Below, piece by piece: positions 8,176-15,758 of a stretch of DNA of 64,000 bases. The position numbers and the translations under genes are program-made. The DNA lies in assembly GCA_049241565.1 (NCBI GenBank), contig JBMLQL010000030.1:186001-250000 (forward strand), read 5' to 3'. How positions within the stretch are numbered: position 1 is the first letter of the stretch; each line of letters opens with the position of its first letter. The DNA comes from DZBG01 sp049241565. GTDB lineage: Bacteria > Bdellovibrionota > Bacteriovoracia > Bacteriovoracales > Bacteriovoracaceae. Under the pieces are notes generated by a model, which did not search any database, was not told where the DNA came from, and saw only the letters and a program-made list of their open reading frames with translations.

Positions 8176-9003
8176 ATGCAATTATCAATTCCAGAAATTA
8201 AACCCAATCAATCTGTCGAGCTTCTAAAAGAGCTCCACATCCTTACTCGTGACGGAAAACTAAACCAGGACAGTAGACGTAAACTGAAACAAGTTTATCA
8301 CCTCTATAATTTTATCGAGCCTCTTCTCAAAGATTTGCAAACATCAAACCAAAAGCTTTCACTGGTTGATCATGGTGCAGGAAAATCATATTTAGGATTT
8401 ATTCTTTATGATCTCTTTTATAAATCAATCTCAGATGGAAAGATTTACGGAATTGAAACAAGAGAAGAACTCGTAAAAAAATCTCAAGAGTTGGCCAAAA
8501 AACTTAATTTTGAGAGAATGGAGTTTCTTAATCTGAGTGTTGAGGATTCTATAACCTCTCCCTCACTTCCAGAAACAATTGATATTGTGACTGCACTCCA
8601 TGCTTGTGACACTGCTACAGATGATGCTATTAAATTTGCTCTCAAAAAGAAGGCCAAGTACATGGTCCTTGTTCCCTGTTGCCAAGCCGAAGTGGCCACG
8701 GTTCTACGTAAGAACAAACAGCAAAATCTCAGCAAAAATGTATTGACTGAAGTCTTTCGTCACCCCATCCATACGCGTGAATTTGGGAGCCATCTCACCA
8801 ATGTTCTAAGATGCCTCCAACTTGAGGCCCACGGCTATCAAGTCACTGTGACTGAACTAGTGGGTTGGGAGCATTCCATGAAAAATGAGCTTATTATTGC
8901 TCAATACAAAGATCTTCCTAAACGATACCCTATTGAGAGATTAAACTCACTTTTGGGTGAGTTTAATCTAGAAGAAATGCAGAAGAGATTTTTTACAATC
9001 TAA
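8176..9003 (+). CDS. SAM-dependent methyltransferase (Methyltransf_32-like)
   Basis: The 275-aa protein has a Rossmann methyltransferase core: LVDHGAGKSYLGF (SAM-binding motif I), GIETREELV (motif II), DIVTALHACDTATDDAI and VLVPCCQ. The HACD and PCCQ blocks resemble the class that includes the GSTCD/METTL25-type domain. Substrate is unknown. A TTG at 8164 would add four residues; I prefer the ATG at 8176. Its 3' end overlaps the convergent nitrilase-like gene by 11 bases. Confidence 0.75.
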   Translation: MQLSIPEIKPNQSVELLKELHILTRDGKLNQDSRRKLKQVYHLYNFIEPLLKDLQTSNQKLSLVDHGAGKSYLGFILYDLFYKSISDGKIYGIETREELVKKSQELAKKLNFERMEFLNLSVEDSITSPSLPETIDIVTALHACDTATDDAIKFALKKKAKYMVLVPCCQAEVATVLRKNKQQNLSKNVLTEVFRHPIHTREFGSHLTNVLRCLQLEAHGYQVTVTELVGWEHSMKNELIIAQYKDLPKRYPIERLNSLLGEFNLEEMQKRFFTI

Positions 9004-9847
9004 CAGTTTTAAGTTTTAATGGATCACTTTTGAGAAATGGCTTTGTCTCATGAGTAATTTTTTTTAATGAAAATATTAAACCCTCATCAAATTCATAGCT
9101 CTGAATGACATGATCATTTAATGAATAAATAGAAAACTGTTCTTGATCTATAATAATATCTTCCTGGGCCGGCAGGAAAAATCCCTGTCGGCCTTCGTTA
9201 TGATCAATGAGATCACAATTTGAGTTTCCGATTACAGGAACGGCTAAAACGACAGCTCCCAACTCTACAGATCTAGCGGAGGCGCATCTATTTACTCTTT
9301 GATTTCCATTTCTATTGATTGTGGCAGATGGGCAAATAAGTAAATCAATCTTTTCTTCTTTAAGTTTCTGAGAGAGAAATGGTTGTTCAATATCAAAGCA
9401 AACTGATACTGCTGTTTTCATTTTTTTAAATTCAAATATTTTTATTTCTTCTCCGCACTTAAAACAATTCTCCCAAGGTGTAAGGTAAATCTTATTTTGA
9501 AAAATCCAATCTCCATTAACAAAGATGGGACAAGAATTAAAGATATCAGGACCTCTTTTTATTGGTCCGGTACCTAAAACAAGAAGTATACCTGTTGATT
9601 TAAATCTATCTTCGATTTGAGGTAGTAAAAATTCAGTAATATAGTTTGATATTTTCTCAAGTTTTTTATTAAAGTTATCTTCAGTAAAATAGTCATCTAA
9701 ACTCATTAAAAAGAGCTCTGGGTAAACGATTACATCTGAACCACTTTTAGCAATATCTTCAATTTCATTTAAAAGTCGTATGGTCCACTCATTTAAGTCA
9801 GCAGGATTATTTGATACACAATAACTAACACCTGTCATTTTTATCAT
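8993..9847 (-). CDS. Carbon-nitrogen hydrolase (nitrilase superfamily)
   Basis: The 284-aa protein shows the Glu-Lys-Cys catalytic triad of the nitrilase fold: Glu in VIVYPELFLM, Lys in NKIYLTPWE and Cys in AVSVCFDIEQP. Such enzymes cleave amides or nitriles. The substrate cannot be named from the sequence. Its A+T-rich codon use is close to its neighbours but slightly more extreme. It stands alone, convergent with the methyltransferase gene. Confidence 0.82.
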   Translation of the reverse strand: MIKMTGVSYCVSNNPADLNEWTIRLLNEIEDIAKSGSDVIVYPELFLMSLDDYFTEDNFNKKLEKISNYITEFLLPQIEDRFKSTGILLVLGTGPIKRGPDIFNSCPIFVNGDWIFQNKIYLTPWENCFKCGEEIKIFEFKKMKTAVSVCFDIEQPFLSQKLKEEKIDLLICPSATINRNGNQRVNRCASARSVELGAVVLAVPVIGNSNCDLIDHNEGRQGFFLPAQEDIIIDQEQFSIYSLNDHVIQSYEFDEGLIFSLKKITHETKPFLKSDPLKLKTVRL

Positions 9848-9911
9848 TTTTTATGCCTATATTTTTATTAATTGTTTTAATATACATCTATTTTAAAAAA
9901 ATGGAATAATT

Positions 9912-10508
9912 ATGAATAACCTAAAATTTCATCGCTTAAGTGGACAAGAAGCCAAAAAGTATGCACTCGAATTGGCCAAACTTCGTCTTAAAGTTTTTTT
10001 TGATTTTCCTTACCTCTATGAAGGAACCCTCGATTACGAAATGAACTATCTGGAAACTTATTTTAAGGCCAAGCATGCCTTTATTTTTCTCATTGAAGAC
10101 AAGGGGCAAATTGTGGGAGCTACCACCAGTATCTGGGCAGAGGAAGAGGTGGATAATTTCAAGAAGCCATTTGAGTTGAGTGGAATTAATCCCAAAGACG
10201 TTTTTTATTTTGGTGAATCCGTTCTTCTTCCTCAATACCGTGGATTGGGTTTTGGTAAAATCTTTTTTCAAGAAAGAGAGACTTTTGCTCGATCTCTTCC
10301 TTTTATTAATCTTCTTTCATTTTGCGCTGTGATTCGACCTTCCACCCATCCCCTTAGACCTCAAGGGTACCAGCCCCTAGATTTTTTCTGGCACAGTCAG
10401 GGATTTCAAAAAAACGATGGCCTTACAACTACTTATGAATGGAAGGATCGTGGTGACGAAAAAGAAAGTTTAAAAGAAATGCAATTTTGGACCAAGCTCA
10501 TTAAATAA
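9912..10508 (+). CDS. GNAT-family acetyltransferase
   Basis: The 198-aa protein has the GNAT beta-bulge/pyrophosphate-loop signature VLLPQYRGLGFGKIFFQERE (around residues 104-123), preceded by acidic strands (FYFGES) and an N-terminal helix with LRLKVFFDFPY. It likely transfers an acetyl group from acetyl-CoA, substrate unknown. A SET-domain gene on the same strand begins 51 bases later. Confidence 0.8.
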   Translation: MNNLKFHRLSGQEAKKYALELAKLRLKVFFDFPYLYEGTLDYEMNYLETYFKAKHAFIFLIEDKGQIVGATTSIWAEEEVDNFKKPFELSGINPKDVFYFGESVLLPQYRGLGFGKIFFQERETFARSLPFINLLSFCAVIRPSTHPLRPQGYQPLDFFWHSQGFQKNDGLTTTYEWKDRGDEKESLKEMQFWTKLIK

Positions 10509-10558
10509 CTAGTCGGTCCCTCAATTTTCTCCTTAAAATACCTCAAACGAGGGTATTT

Positions 10559-11152
10559 ATGCTTCATCCACATACGGAATTACGATTTGTTTCTCAGGAA
10601 ATTGGGTACGGAATTTTTGCGACAAAAAAAATCCCTAAGGGGACTATTACATGGGTTAAAGATCAACTCGATAGAGTTTTTACTCCTAGTGATATTTCTA
10701 AACTGACTCCACCTAATTATGAAAATCTCATGAAGTATACTTACCGAAATAAAGACGGTGATTATTTTTTCTGCTGGGACCTTACTCGTTTTATTAATCA
10801 CAATCATGATGCTAATTCCATGCTCACTTCTTTAGGATTTGAAATCGCTCTCAGAGATATTGAGGCCAATGAAGAAATCACTAACGACTATGGAACTCTT
10901 AATATCATCGAGGCCTTCCAATGTGCCAATGGGCCAGGAGAAGATCGTGATTACGTTCGTCCTGATGATCTCACTCGTTATCATCAAAAATGGGATAAAC
11001 TCATTGAATCTGCCATGAACCATGTCCATGAAGTTGAACAACCTCTGCAAAAACTTTTAAGTCATGAGCAGATTTCAAAACTCGATTTAATAAAAAGAAA
11101 AGAATTCGTTCTTCCTTCAATTAAAGAAAATTATTTTAAAGAAATGATTTGA
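10559..11152 (+). CDS. SET-domain protein (putative lysine methyltransferase)
   Basis: The 197-aa protein carries the SET core: GYGIFATKKIPKGT at the start, then RFINHNHDANS (the NHxxxxN-like motif that binds SAM) and a following NEEITNDYG (the Tyr of the active-site region). A roughly 60-residue C-terminal part after NGPGED is helical and unassigned. The typical post-SET cysteines are absent, but one Cys is present in QCANGPGED. SET enzymes methylate lysines; the target is unknown. The GAGGG site upstream sets the ATG at 10559. A hairpin terminator lies just after. Confidence 0.8.
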   Translation: MLHPHTELRFVSQEIGYGIFATKKIPKGTITWVKDQLDRVFTPSDISKLTPPNYENLMKYTYRNKDGDYFFCWDLTRFINHNHDANSMLTSLGFEIALRDIEANEEITNDYGTLNIIEAFQCANGPGEDRDYVRPDDLTRYHQKWDKLIESAMNHVHEVEQPLQKLLSHEQISKLDLIKRKEFVLPSIKENYFKEMI

Positions 11153-11174
11153 TTAGTTTTTTGAGAAGAAAAAG

Positions 11175-11205
11175 AAAGAATACCGGCACAAGGCCAGTAT
11201 TCTTT
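11175..11205. terminator. Bidirectional terminator between SET and RRM genes
   Basis: AAAGAATAC and GTATTCTTT form a 9-bp stem, followed by an inner GGC/GCC, then T-runs on both strands. The genes on each side converge here, so it can end both transcripts. Confidence 0.75.
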
Positions 11206-11222
11206 TTATGGAAAGCTAGAGC

Positions 11223-11495
11223 TTAGTAACGCTTGTTATCACGCGGAACCATAGGTTTTGCTTCAGTTACATTCATTTGGCGTCCACCAAAGTCAGATCC
11301 ATTAAGTGAAGAAATTGCTTCAGCAGCTTCTGCACTTGTAGACATCTCAACAAAACCAAATCCTTTACTACGATTAGTATCACGGTCCATGATGATTTTT
11401 GCTGATTGAACTGTTCCATATTGAGCAAACTTATCTGCTAATGTGTCGTTAGAAACTGTGAAAGCAAGATTTCCAACATAAATTTTAGTACTCAT
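11223..11495 (-). CDS. RNA-recognition-motif (RRM) RNA-binding protein
   Basis: The 90-aa protein is a single RRM: RNP2 IYVGNL (residues 5-10) and RNP1 KGFGFVEM (residues 44-51), with aromatic residues at the expected RNA-contact points. Such short RRM proteins in bacteria are often cold-induced RNA chaperones. The ATG at 11495 sits behind a CGGAGAA site. A strong hairpin lies in the presumed 5' leader just upstream, which may control translation. Confidence 0.93.
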   Translation of the reverse strand: MSTKIYVGNLAFTVSNDTLADKFAQYGTVQSAKIIMDRDTNRSKGFGFVEMSTSAEAAEAISSLNGSDFGGRQMNVTEAKPMVPRDNKRY

Positions 11496-11513
11496 AAATA
11501 ATTCTCCGTTTTA

Positions 11514-11537
11514 TTTACCACAGTGAGTTGCGGTAAA
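11514..11537 (-). promoter_or_regulatory. 5'-leader hairpin upstream of the RRM gene
   Basis: On the minus strand TTTACCGCA and TGTGGTAAA form a 9-bp stem (one G-T pair) with the loop ACTCAC. It ends about 10 bases before the ribosome site of the RRM gene. It has no T-run after it, so it is not a terminator. A role in temperature sensing or autoregulation is possible but inferred only from position. Confidence 0.4.
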
Positions 11538-11854
11538 AACTTTTATTGTTAACTTGAATTTTGGATTTGGATTTTTTTGAGAAGAGGATGGTCTAATTAA
11601 AAGAAACAAATTCGTAATTTTCAAAGTATCACCAGACAAAATGTCTGATAAACACAAAGTACCCGTGTCATAGATTTTATACAATCACTAAATTTTTATA
11701 TTTATCGTTCTTTGTATTAAAACGGTGGGTTGGCCCCGTTAAAACTATCTTTTTGGATGAGCCTAAAGATTAAATCTGCATCTATTACAACCTCCATTCT
11801 CCGATGGCATTGAAATTGCTAAGATATTAAGAAGTCTTTAAAAGGAGGGCCAAA
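11538..11854. other. Intergenic stretch without a clear gene
   Basis: I see no good reading frame. One partly paired inverted segment (AACGG...CCGTT, about 11721-11741) could be a hairpin. The region should hold the promoters for the RRM gene and the lipoprotein gene, which are read away from each other, but I could not place them with confidence. Confidence 0.4.
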
Positions 11855-12397
11855 ATGAAACTTTTCTCACTTTTCTCACTGATCACTCTCACTGTTTCAT
11901 GTGGACGCACTCATCATGCAGGACCTGTTGGAGACGTTGCAAACAACAATGGTCAGAATATCGTCACAGAAATTATTGATGATTTTTCTTATCCAGGTCC
12001 AAATCAACTCCAATACCAGGGCCAGACCATCGCCGATCTTTCAGTAACAAGTGCCACATTAACACCGACAGGTGAATTTCAGCCTGGTCGAACACTTAAT
12101 GTTCTCACAATTCGAGAAAGAGATTTTTTAGTCTACGGTGAAGATGGTGTTTTTGCGACTGAATGTGAACCGCATGCAGATTATCCTGATCATGGCCCTA
12201 CCCATCCTCTCTGCGAAGTCGCTCATGGAGAATCATTTGATAAAATCATCATTTGTTTTAGTACAGTTAGTACAACTCCAATCTTAACAGCACAAAACTG
12301 GCCAGGTTCAGTAACAGCAATGACTGATTCAAATTTAGGAATGGAATGTTGGGTGAATGGTGTAAAGATGAAATCTAATAAGATATTCACTTACTAA
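11855..12397 (+). CDS. Putative lipoprotein, unknown function
   Basis: The 180-aa protein starts with a lipoprotein signal (MKLFSLFSLITLTVSCGRT) with a Cys at residue 16, so it is probably anchored in the envelope. The remainder has four or five cysteines (ECEPHAD, HPLCEVAHGE, IIICFSTV, MECWVNG) and many beta-type segments. I do not recognise the family. A strong AAAAGGAGG site lies before the ATG. A tRNA gene lies convergent to it, four bases after its stop. Confidence 0.8.
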   Translation: MKLFSLFSLITLTVSCGRTHHAGPVGDVANNNGQNIVTEIIDDFSYPGPNQLQYQGQTIADLSVTSATLTPTGEFQPGRTLNVLTIRERDFLVYGEDGVFATECEPHADYPDHGPTHPLCEVAHGESFDKIIICFSTVSTTPILTAQNWPGSVTAMTDSNLGMECWVNGVKMKSNKIFTY

Positions 12398-12401
12398 AAA
12401 A

Positions 12402-12478
12402 TGGCGCAATCGGTACGATTCGAACGTACGACCTCTTGATTCGTAGTCAAGTGCTCTATCCAACTAAGCTACGACTGC
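12402..12478 (-). tRNA. tRNA-Arg (anticodon ACG)
   Basis: The 77-nt tRNA has acceptor GCAGTCG pairing with CGATTGC, a D arm GCTTAGTTGGATAGAGC, anticodon stem CTTGA/TCAAG with loop CTACGAA (anticodon ACG), a T arm GTACG-TTCGAAT-CGTAC, and CCA encoded at the 3' end. The A34 of this tRNA is the TadA substrate. Confidence 0.97.
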
Positions 12479-12591
12479 GCTGAAGTGAAATGTAGTTTTA
12501 ATGCATTCTCAGCTAAATTTCAAGGGCTTGTGTAAGATTCTCACAAAAAACACCTAATTAGCTGAAAATACAGTTAAAAAAGCTCTAAATC

Positions 12592-13665
12592 CTATTGGAA
12601 AACTTGGTCGATACAAAGATCAAGACCAGCATTCATTTTTTCGATCGCAAATTTCCGAACATCAAAGCGAGGGTTCTTTTTAAGGATCTCTTCGGCTTCA
12701 ACAGTCAGCTTTTCAATCAGCTTTTCCTGATTATTAATTCCACATGTAACTGAGTCTAAACCTTTACGAATTAACCACGCTTTTCCTTTAGCCTTATAAA
12801 TAGGATTGCTGAGGTAATACTTGTAAATATAGTTACGGCTTAATGAATAGAAGTTATGTGGAGTCCCATCAGCTGGTCTCTTGCTTCTTCTGCGCTCAAA
12901 GCTTCTGTCTTCATAAGGAATATCGTAATTAGAAAAATGAAGAGCACTAGACACACTTTGGGGATTTTCAGTAATAACGACAGATACGACATCAGCAAAG
13001 AATTCATTATAGGGAGTAAGAGCTTGGAAAAGCTCACCCAGCTCTTCAATAATCATTTGATTATCTGAAAAAGCAGTCATCATTTTATTTTCTTCATCTT
13101 GTAGAGTCAGCTTTAATTCTTCTAGTTCAACGACGATCGGAGAAGTAGGCTGAGCTTTAATAGCTTCAGCTTTTTTTGTAAGCATCTCCGAGAGAAGATC
13201 ACGTTTTAAAATCTTTGCTCTATCATTTGAGATCTTATTAATAATTTTTTTAGCACTCTTCCAACGCTTTAAAAGAGCAGGTTGTTTTTTAAGAACAAGC
13301 TCCATATTTTCATTAAATATCGCGTGACCAAATTCGTGAAGCTCCACTCCTCTTGTGAACACAGGGTTTTTGCTTCTTCCATCAATCATCATTTGGTAAG
13401 GGGCCACAAGTGTGAGCGCCAGTGGATCAAAAAATGGTGAATCATAAGTTTGAGGAATGATAAGGCCAATACTCACTGGTAAATCAAGTACTCCGCCAGA
13501 CATCTGTTTCATGGCCTTATTTAGATTATTCAAAACGACTGCTTGGTCTTTGTTATTAACAGTGATGAACTCAGAATCAAGAGCGTAAAGATTGATTTTT
13601 GTGGGAGCGTTCGCTGCCCAAAGAGCTTGAGTGCTTAAAAGAACAGCAAGAACTAAAAACTTCAT
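12592..13665 (-). CDS. Secreted HExxH metallopeptidase-like protein
   Basis: The 357-aa protein has a Sec signal peptide (cleavage near ALWAANA, residues 14-20). It carries a zinc site VELHEFGHAIF (H110, E111, H114) and a third candidate ligand about 110 residues on in NEFFADVVSVV (E221), the gluzincin arrangement. I do not recognise a MEROPS family. It is likely periplasmic or secreted. Alternative: an inactive member, but all three ligands are present. The start is the ATG at 13665, after GGGGGAGAC. Confidence 0.72.
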   Translation of the reverse strand: MKFLVLAVLLSTQALWAANAPTKINLYALDSEFITVNNKDQAVVLNNLNKAMKQMSGGVLDLPVSIGLIIPQTYDSPFFDPLALTLVAPYQMMIDGRSKNPVFTRGVELHEFGHAIFNENMELVLKKQPALLKRWKSAKKIINKISNDRAKILKRDLLSEMLTKKAEAIKAQPTSPIVVELEELKLTLQDEENKMMTAFSDNQMIIEELGELFQALTPYNEFFADVVSVVITENPQSVSSALHFSNYDIPYEDRSFERRRSKRPADGTPHNFYSLSRNYIYKYYLSNPIYKAKGKAWLIRKGLDSVTCGINNQEKLIEKLTVEAEEILKKNPRFDVRKFAIEKMNAGLDLCIDQVFQ

Positions 13666-13873
13666 AGTATTGTCTCCCCCGTATTTTGAAGGGGTTGAAT
13701 ATGAGGTTTTATTTCTCTTGTAAACGGATAAAATTAAGTAATACGACTATCTTCAAAATATTATTATTACCTCTAAAATGTAATCGATCTAACCCGGTGC
13801 AAAACGTGTTATTTTTTCATACTTCTATAAATCCTTAGGTTTTTGATGTCTAAATCCCTCAACTGACATTCGT

Positions 13874-14764
13874 CTAATCAAATTTGAATTTTTTACGGAA
13901 ATTGGAAATCGCATCCTCTGCATTAGTGTAAGTACTAAAAAGTCTCCCCTTAGGTTTATTTTCTTGGGAAGCTAAAATGTTTTGTCTCGCTTCTTCTAAA
14001 CGGAATTCCGAAAAACTACATTCTTCTTTAATATCATTATTATAATTATAATCTTGTCTCTCGATTGAATAATTTTTAGATTCGGGGTTTATAAAAACGA
14101 CTCTTTTATATTCTTCAATTGTTACTGGTTGATCAAAATACATAGGATCAATCACGTATTTTTTCATCTCGTGAGCATCCTTAACTGTAATTACATTGGC
14201 AATATGGACAGGGTAACTTTCAGCTATGTAACCAGATGAAGTTTTAAATGCTGCCACGGAATGATCATTTATAAGCAATTGTTCAGATTTAAAACCAAGA
14301 TCATCAAAATCTTTTGAAATTAGGTAAGCACGATCAAAACAATTACCATTAGGAAAATCATTTTTATAAAGATTGTTATTGAGCAATTTGGAATAAGTCT
14401 GATTTAGCTCGCTTTTTGAAATAAATTCTTTTTTATGTCGACAACTCAGTCTCTTGGAATTTTTAGCCAAATAGTCCGTCATTTTTAATAATATGCTCTG
14501 TAGTTCTGTCACTGAGACATGATTATACTTATCACTAAGGCAAAGTATTAAATCATCGGGTGAGGATGAGTTTTTTAACAAAATCTCTAGCTCTTCCATT
14601 CTTTTAGAACCAAAACCTTCAACTTTAATCAATCGAAGGCTTTTGAGATAATGTTGGGGAAGAGTTCTTTGGTAATATGAAAAAAGTTTTTCAACCTCGA
14701 TGTCTTGGGCGGTTGATTCAAATGATAAAATAAGTAAGCTGATGAATACGAAAACAAGTTTCAT
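13874..14764 (-). CDS. Secreted protein-glutaminase-like deamidase
   Basis: The 296-aa protein has a signal peptide (residues 1-20, ending STAQ). The C-terminal half matches the protein-glutaminase pattern: NGNCFDRAYLI (Cys142, Arg145), YPVHIANV (His187) and YVIDPMYFDQPVTIEEY (Asp206). That family, known from Chryseobacterium, uses Cys-His-Asp to deamidate glutamine side chains in proteins. The N-terminal ~130 residues are unassigned and may be a pro-region. The start is the ATG at 14764; no close ribosome site is obvious. Confidence 0.68.
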   Translation of the reverse strand: MKLVFVFISLLILSFESTAQDIEVEKLFSYYQRTLPQHYLKSLRLIKVEGFGSKRMEELEILLKNSSSPDDLILCLSDKYNHVSVTELQSILLKMTDYLAKNSKRLSCRHKKEFISKSELNQTYSKLLNNNLYKNDFPNGNCFDRAYLISKDFDDLGFKSEQLLINDHSVAAFKTSSGYIAESYPVHIANVITVKDAHEMKKYVIDPMYFDQPVTIEEYKRVVFINPESKNYSIERQDYNYNNDIKEECSFSEFRLEEARQNILASQENKPKGRLFSTYTNAEDAISNFRKKFKFD

Positions 14765-15033
14765 GAGAAAATATCGACAGTTAGGCTCAAGTTCTTTAGA
14801 TTCCGACTTTTTTAGTCATAAAAAATCAAAAAACTTGTGAAAACTGGGTTTCAAAATGGTTTCTTAATAAATGTCGGAAACGACTCCGGTGAAATTCTAT
14901 TTCCATTGGTTCTAGAGAAAACCCAATTTATGTTCGCGGTATTTACTTGCAGGCATGGTAATAGCTAGTGATTTATTTTATTTTTTTTTGTATTGTGTTG
15001 TATAGCTTAAAAAATCAAAAAAAGAGACACCAA

Positions 15034-15525
15034 ATGAAATTGTTACTAGTAATTTTTTTATCCTCATGTGCCAATTTAAAAACCCTTACCTATAAAAAAA
15101 ATCATTCCGTTATAAAAAGTAATAAAGATTTAGCAACAGTTTATTTTCTTCGAGACAAAAATTTAAGCGGTATAAACTTTGTTATACATGATGAATTTAA
15201 AGAAACAAATCAAGCAAATCCGATTGGTATTTTGAGCTCTTCATCCTTTTTTCATGTTACTTTGAAACCTGGGCAACATTCTTTTTACCACTCAGATACT
15301 TGGAAAGAAATTAAGCCTGGTCTGAGTATACAACTAGAAAAATCTAAGACTTATTATATTGCTATGACCGAAATTAATACTGGAAGTTATTCAATGAATG
15401 CTTACACGCATATCTATACCAGGGGCGGTAAATTTGCTCATATTGATGAAAGTTCTGCGAAAAAAATTCTTCCTGAATTGTTAGAAATTGACCTAGAGGC
15501 TAACAAAAACTTCTTCAATAAATAG
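15034..15525 (+). CDS. Small lipoprotein with DUF2846-like domain
   Basis: The 163-aa protein has a lipoprotein signal (MKLLLVIFLSSCANL, lipid-bearing Cys at residue 12). The core (ATVYFLRDKNLSG...VIHDEF...FHVTLKPGQHSFYH...KTYYIAM) resembles the DUF2846 beta-sandwich found in lipoproteins. I chose the ATG at 15034; a longer reading from 14968 would put 22 residues before the signal. The function is unknown. Confidence 0.75.
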   Translation: MKLLLVIFLSSCANLKTLTYKKNHSVIKSNKDLATVYFLRDKNLSGINFVIHDEFKETNQANPIGILSSSSFFHVTLKPGQHSFYHSDTWKEIKPGLSIQLEKSKTYYIAMTEINTGSYSMNAYTHIYTRGGKFAHIDESSAKKILPELLEIDLEANKNFFNK

Positions 15526-15758
15526 AGATAAGGTTATTGGCATCATGCTCACAGGCCTTTATAAAATGATCAAATTAAACTTGGTATTCAATTTCTGGTA
15601 AATGGCTGTACTCCAGGGAAATATTCTTGTCAGGCAAAGATATTGTGAAAAAGAAAACATTAAGTGGAAATATTACAAAGGAGGTTAAAGAAGAAAGGAT
15701 ATTGCACTAGGATGGAGAAAATTTTACAGATAATGCCAACAAAAGCTTGCCCATTAAA

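Noticed and set aside
15597..15710. Short frame with MORN-like text (GKWLYSREIFLSGKDI)
   Set aside because: Only about 37 codons without a start or ribosome site; too short to support a gene or remnant.
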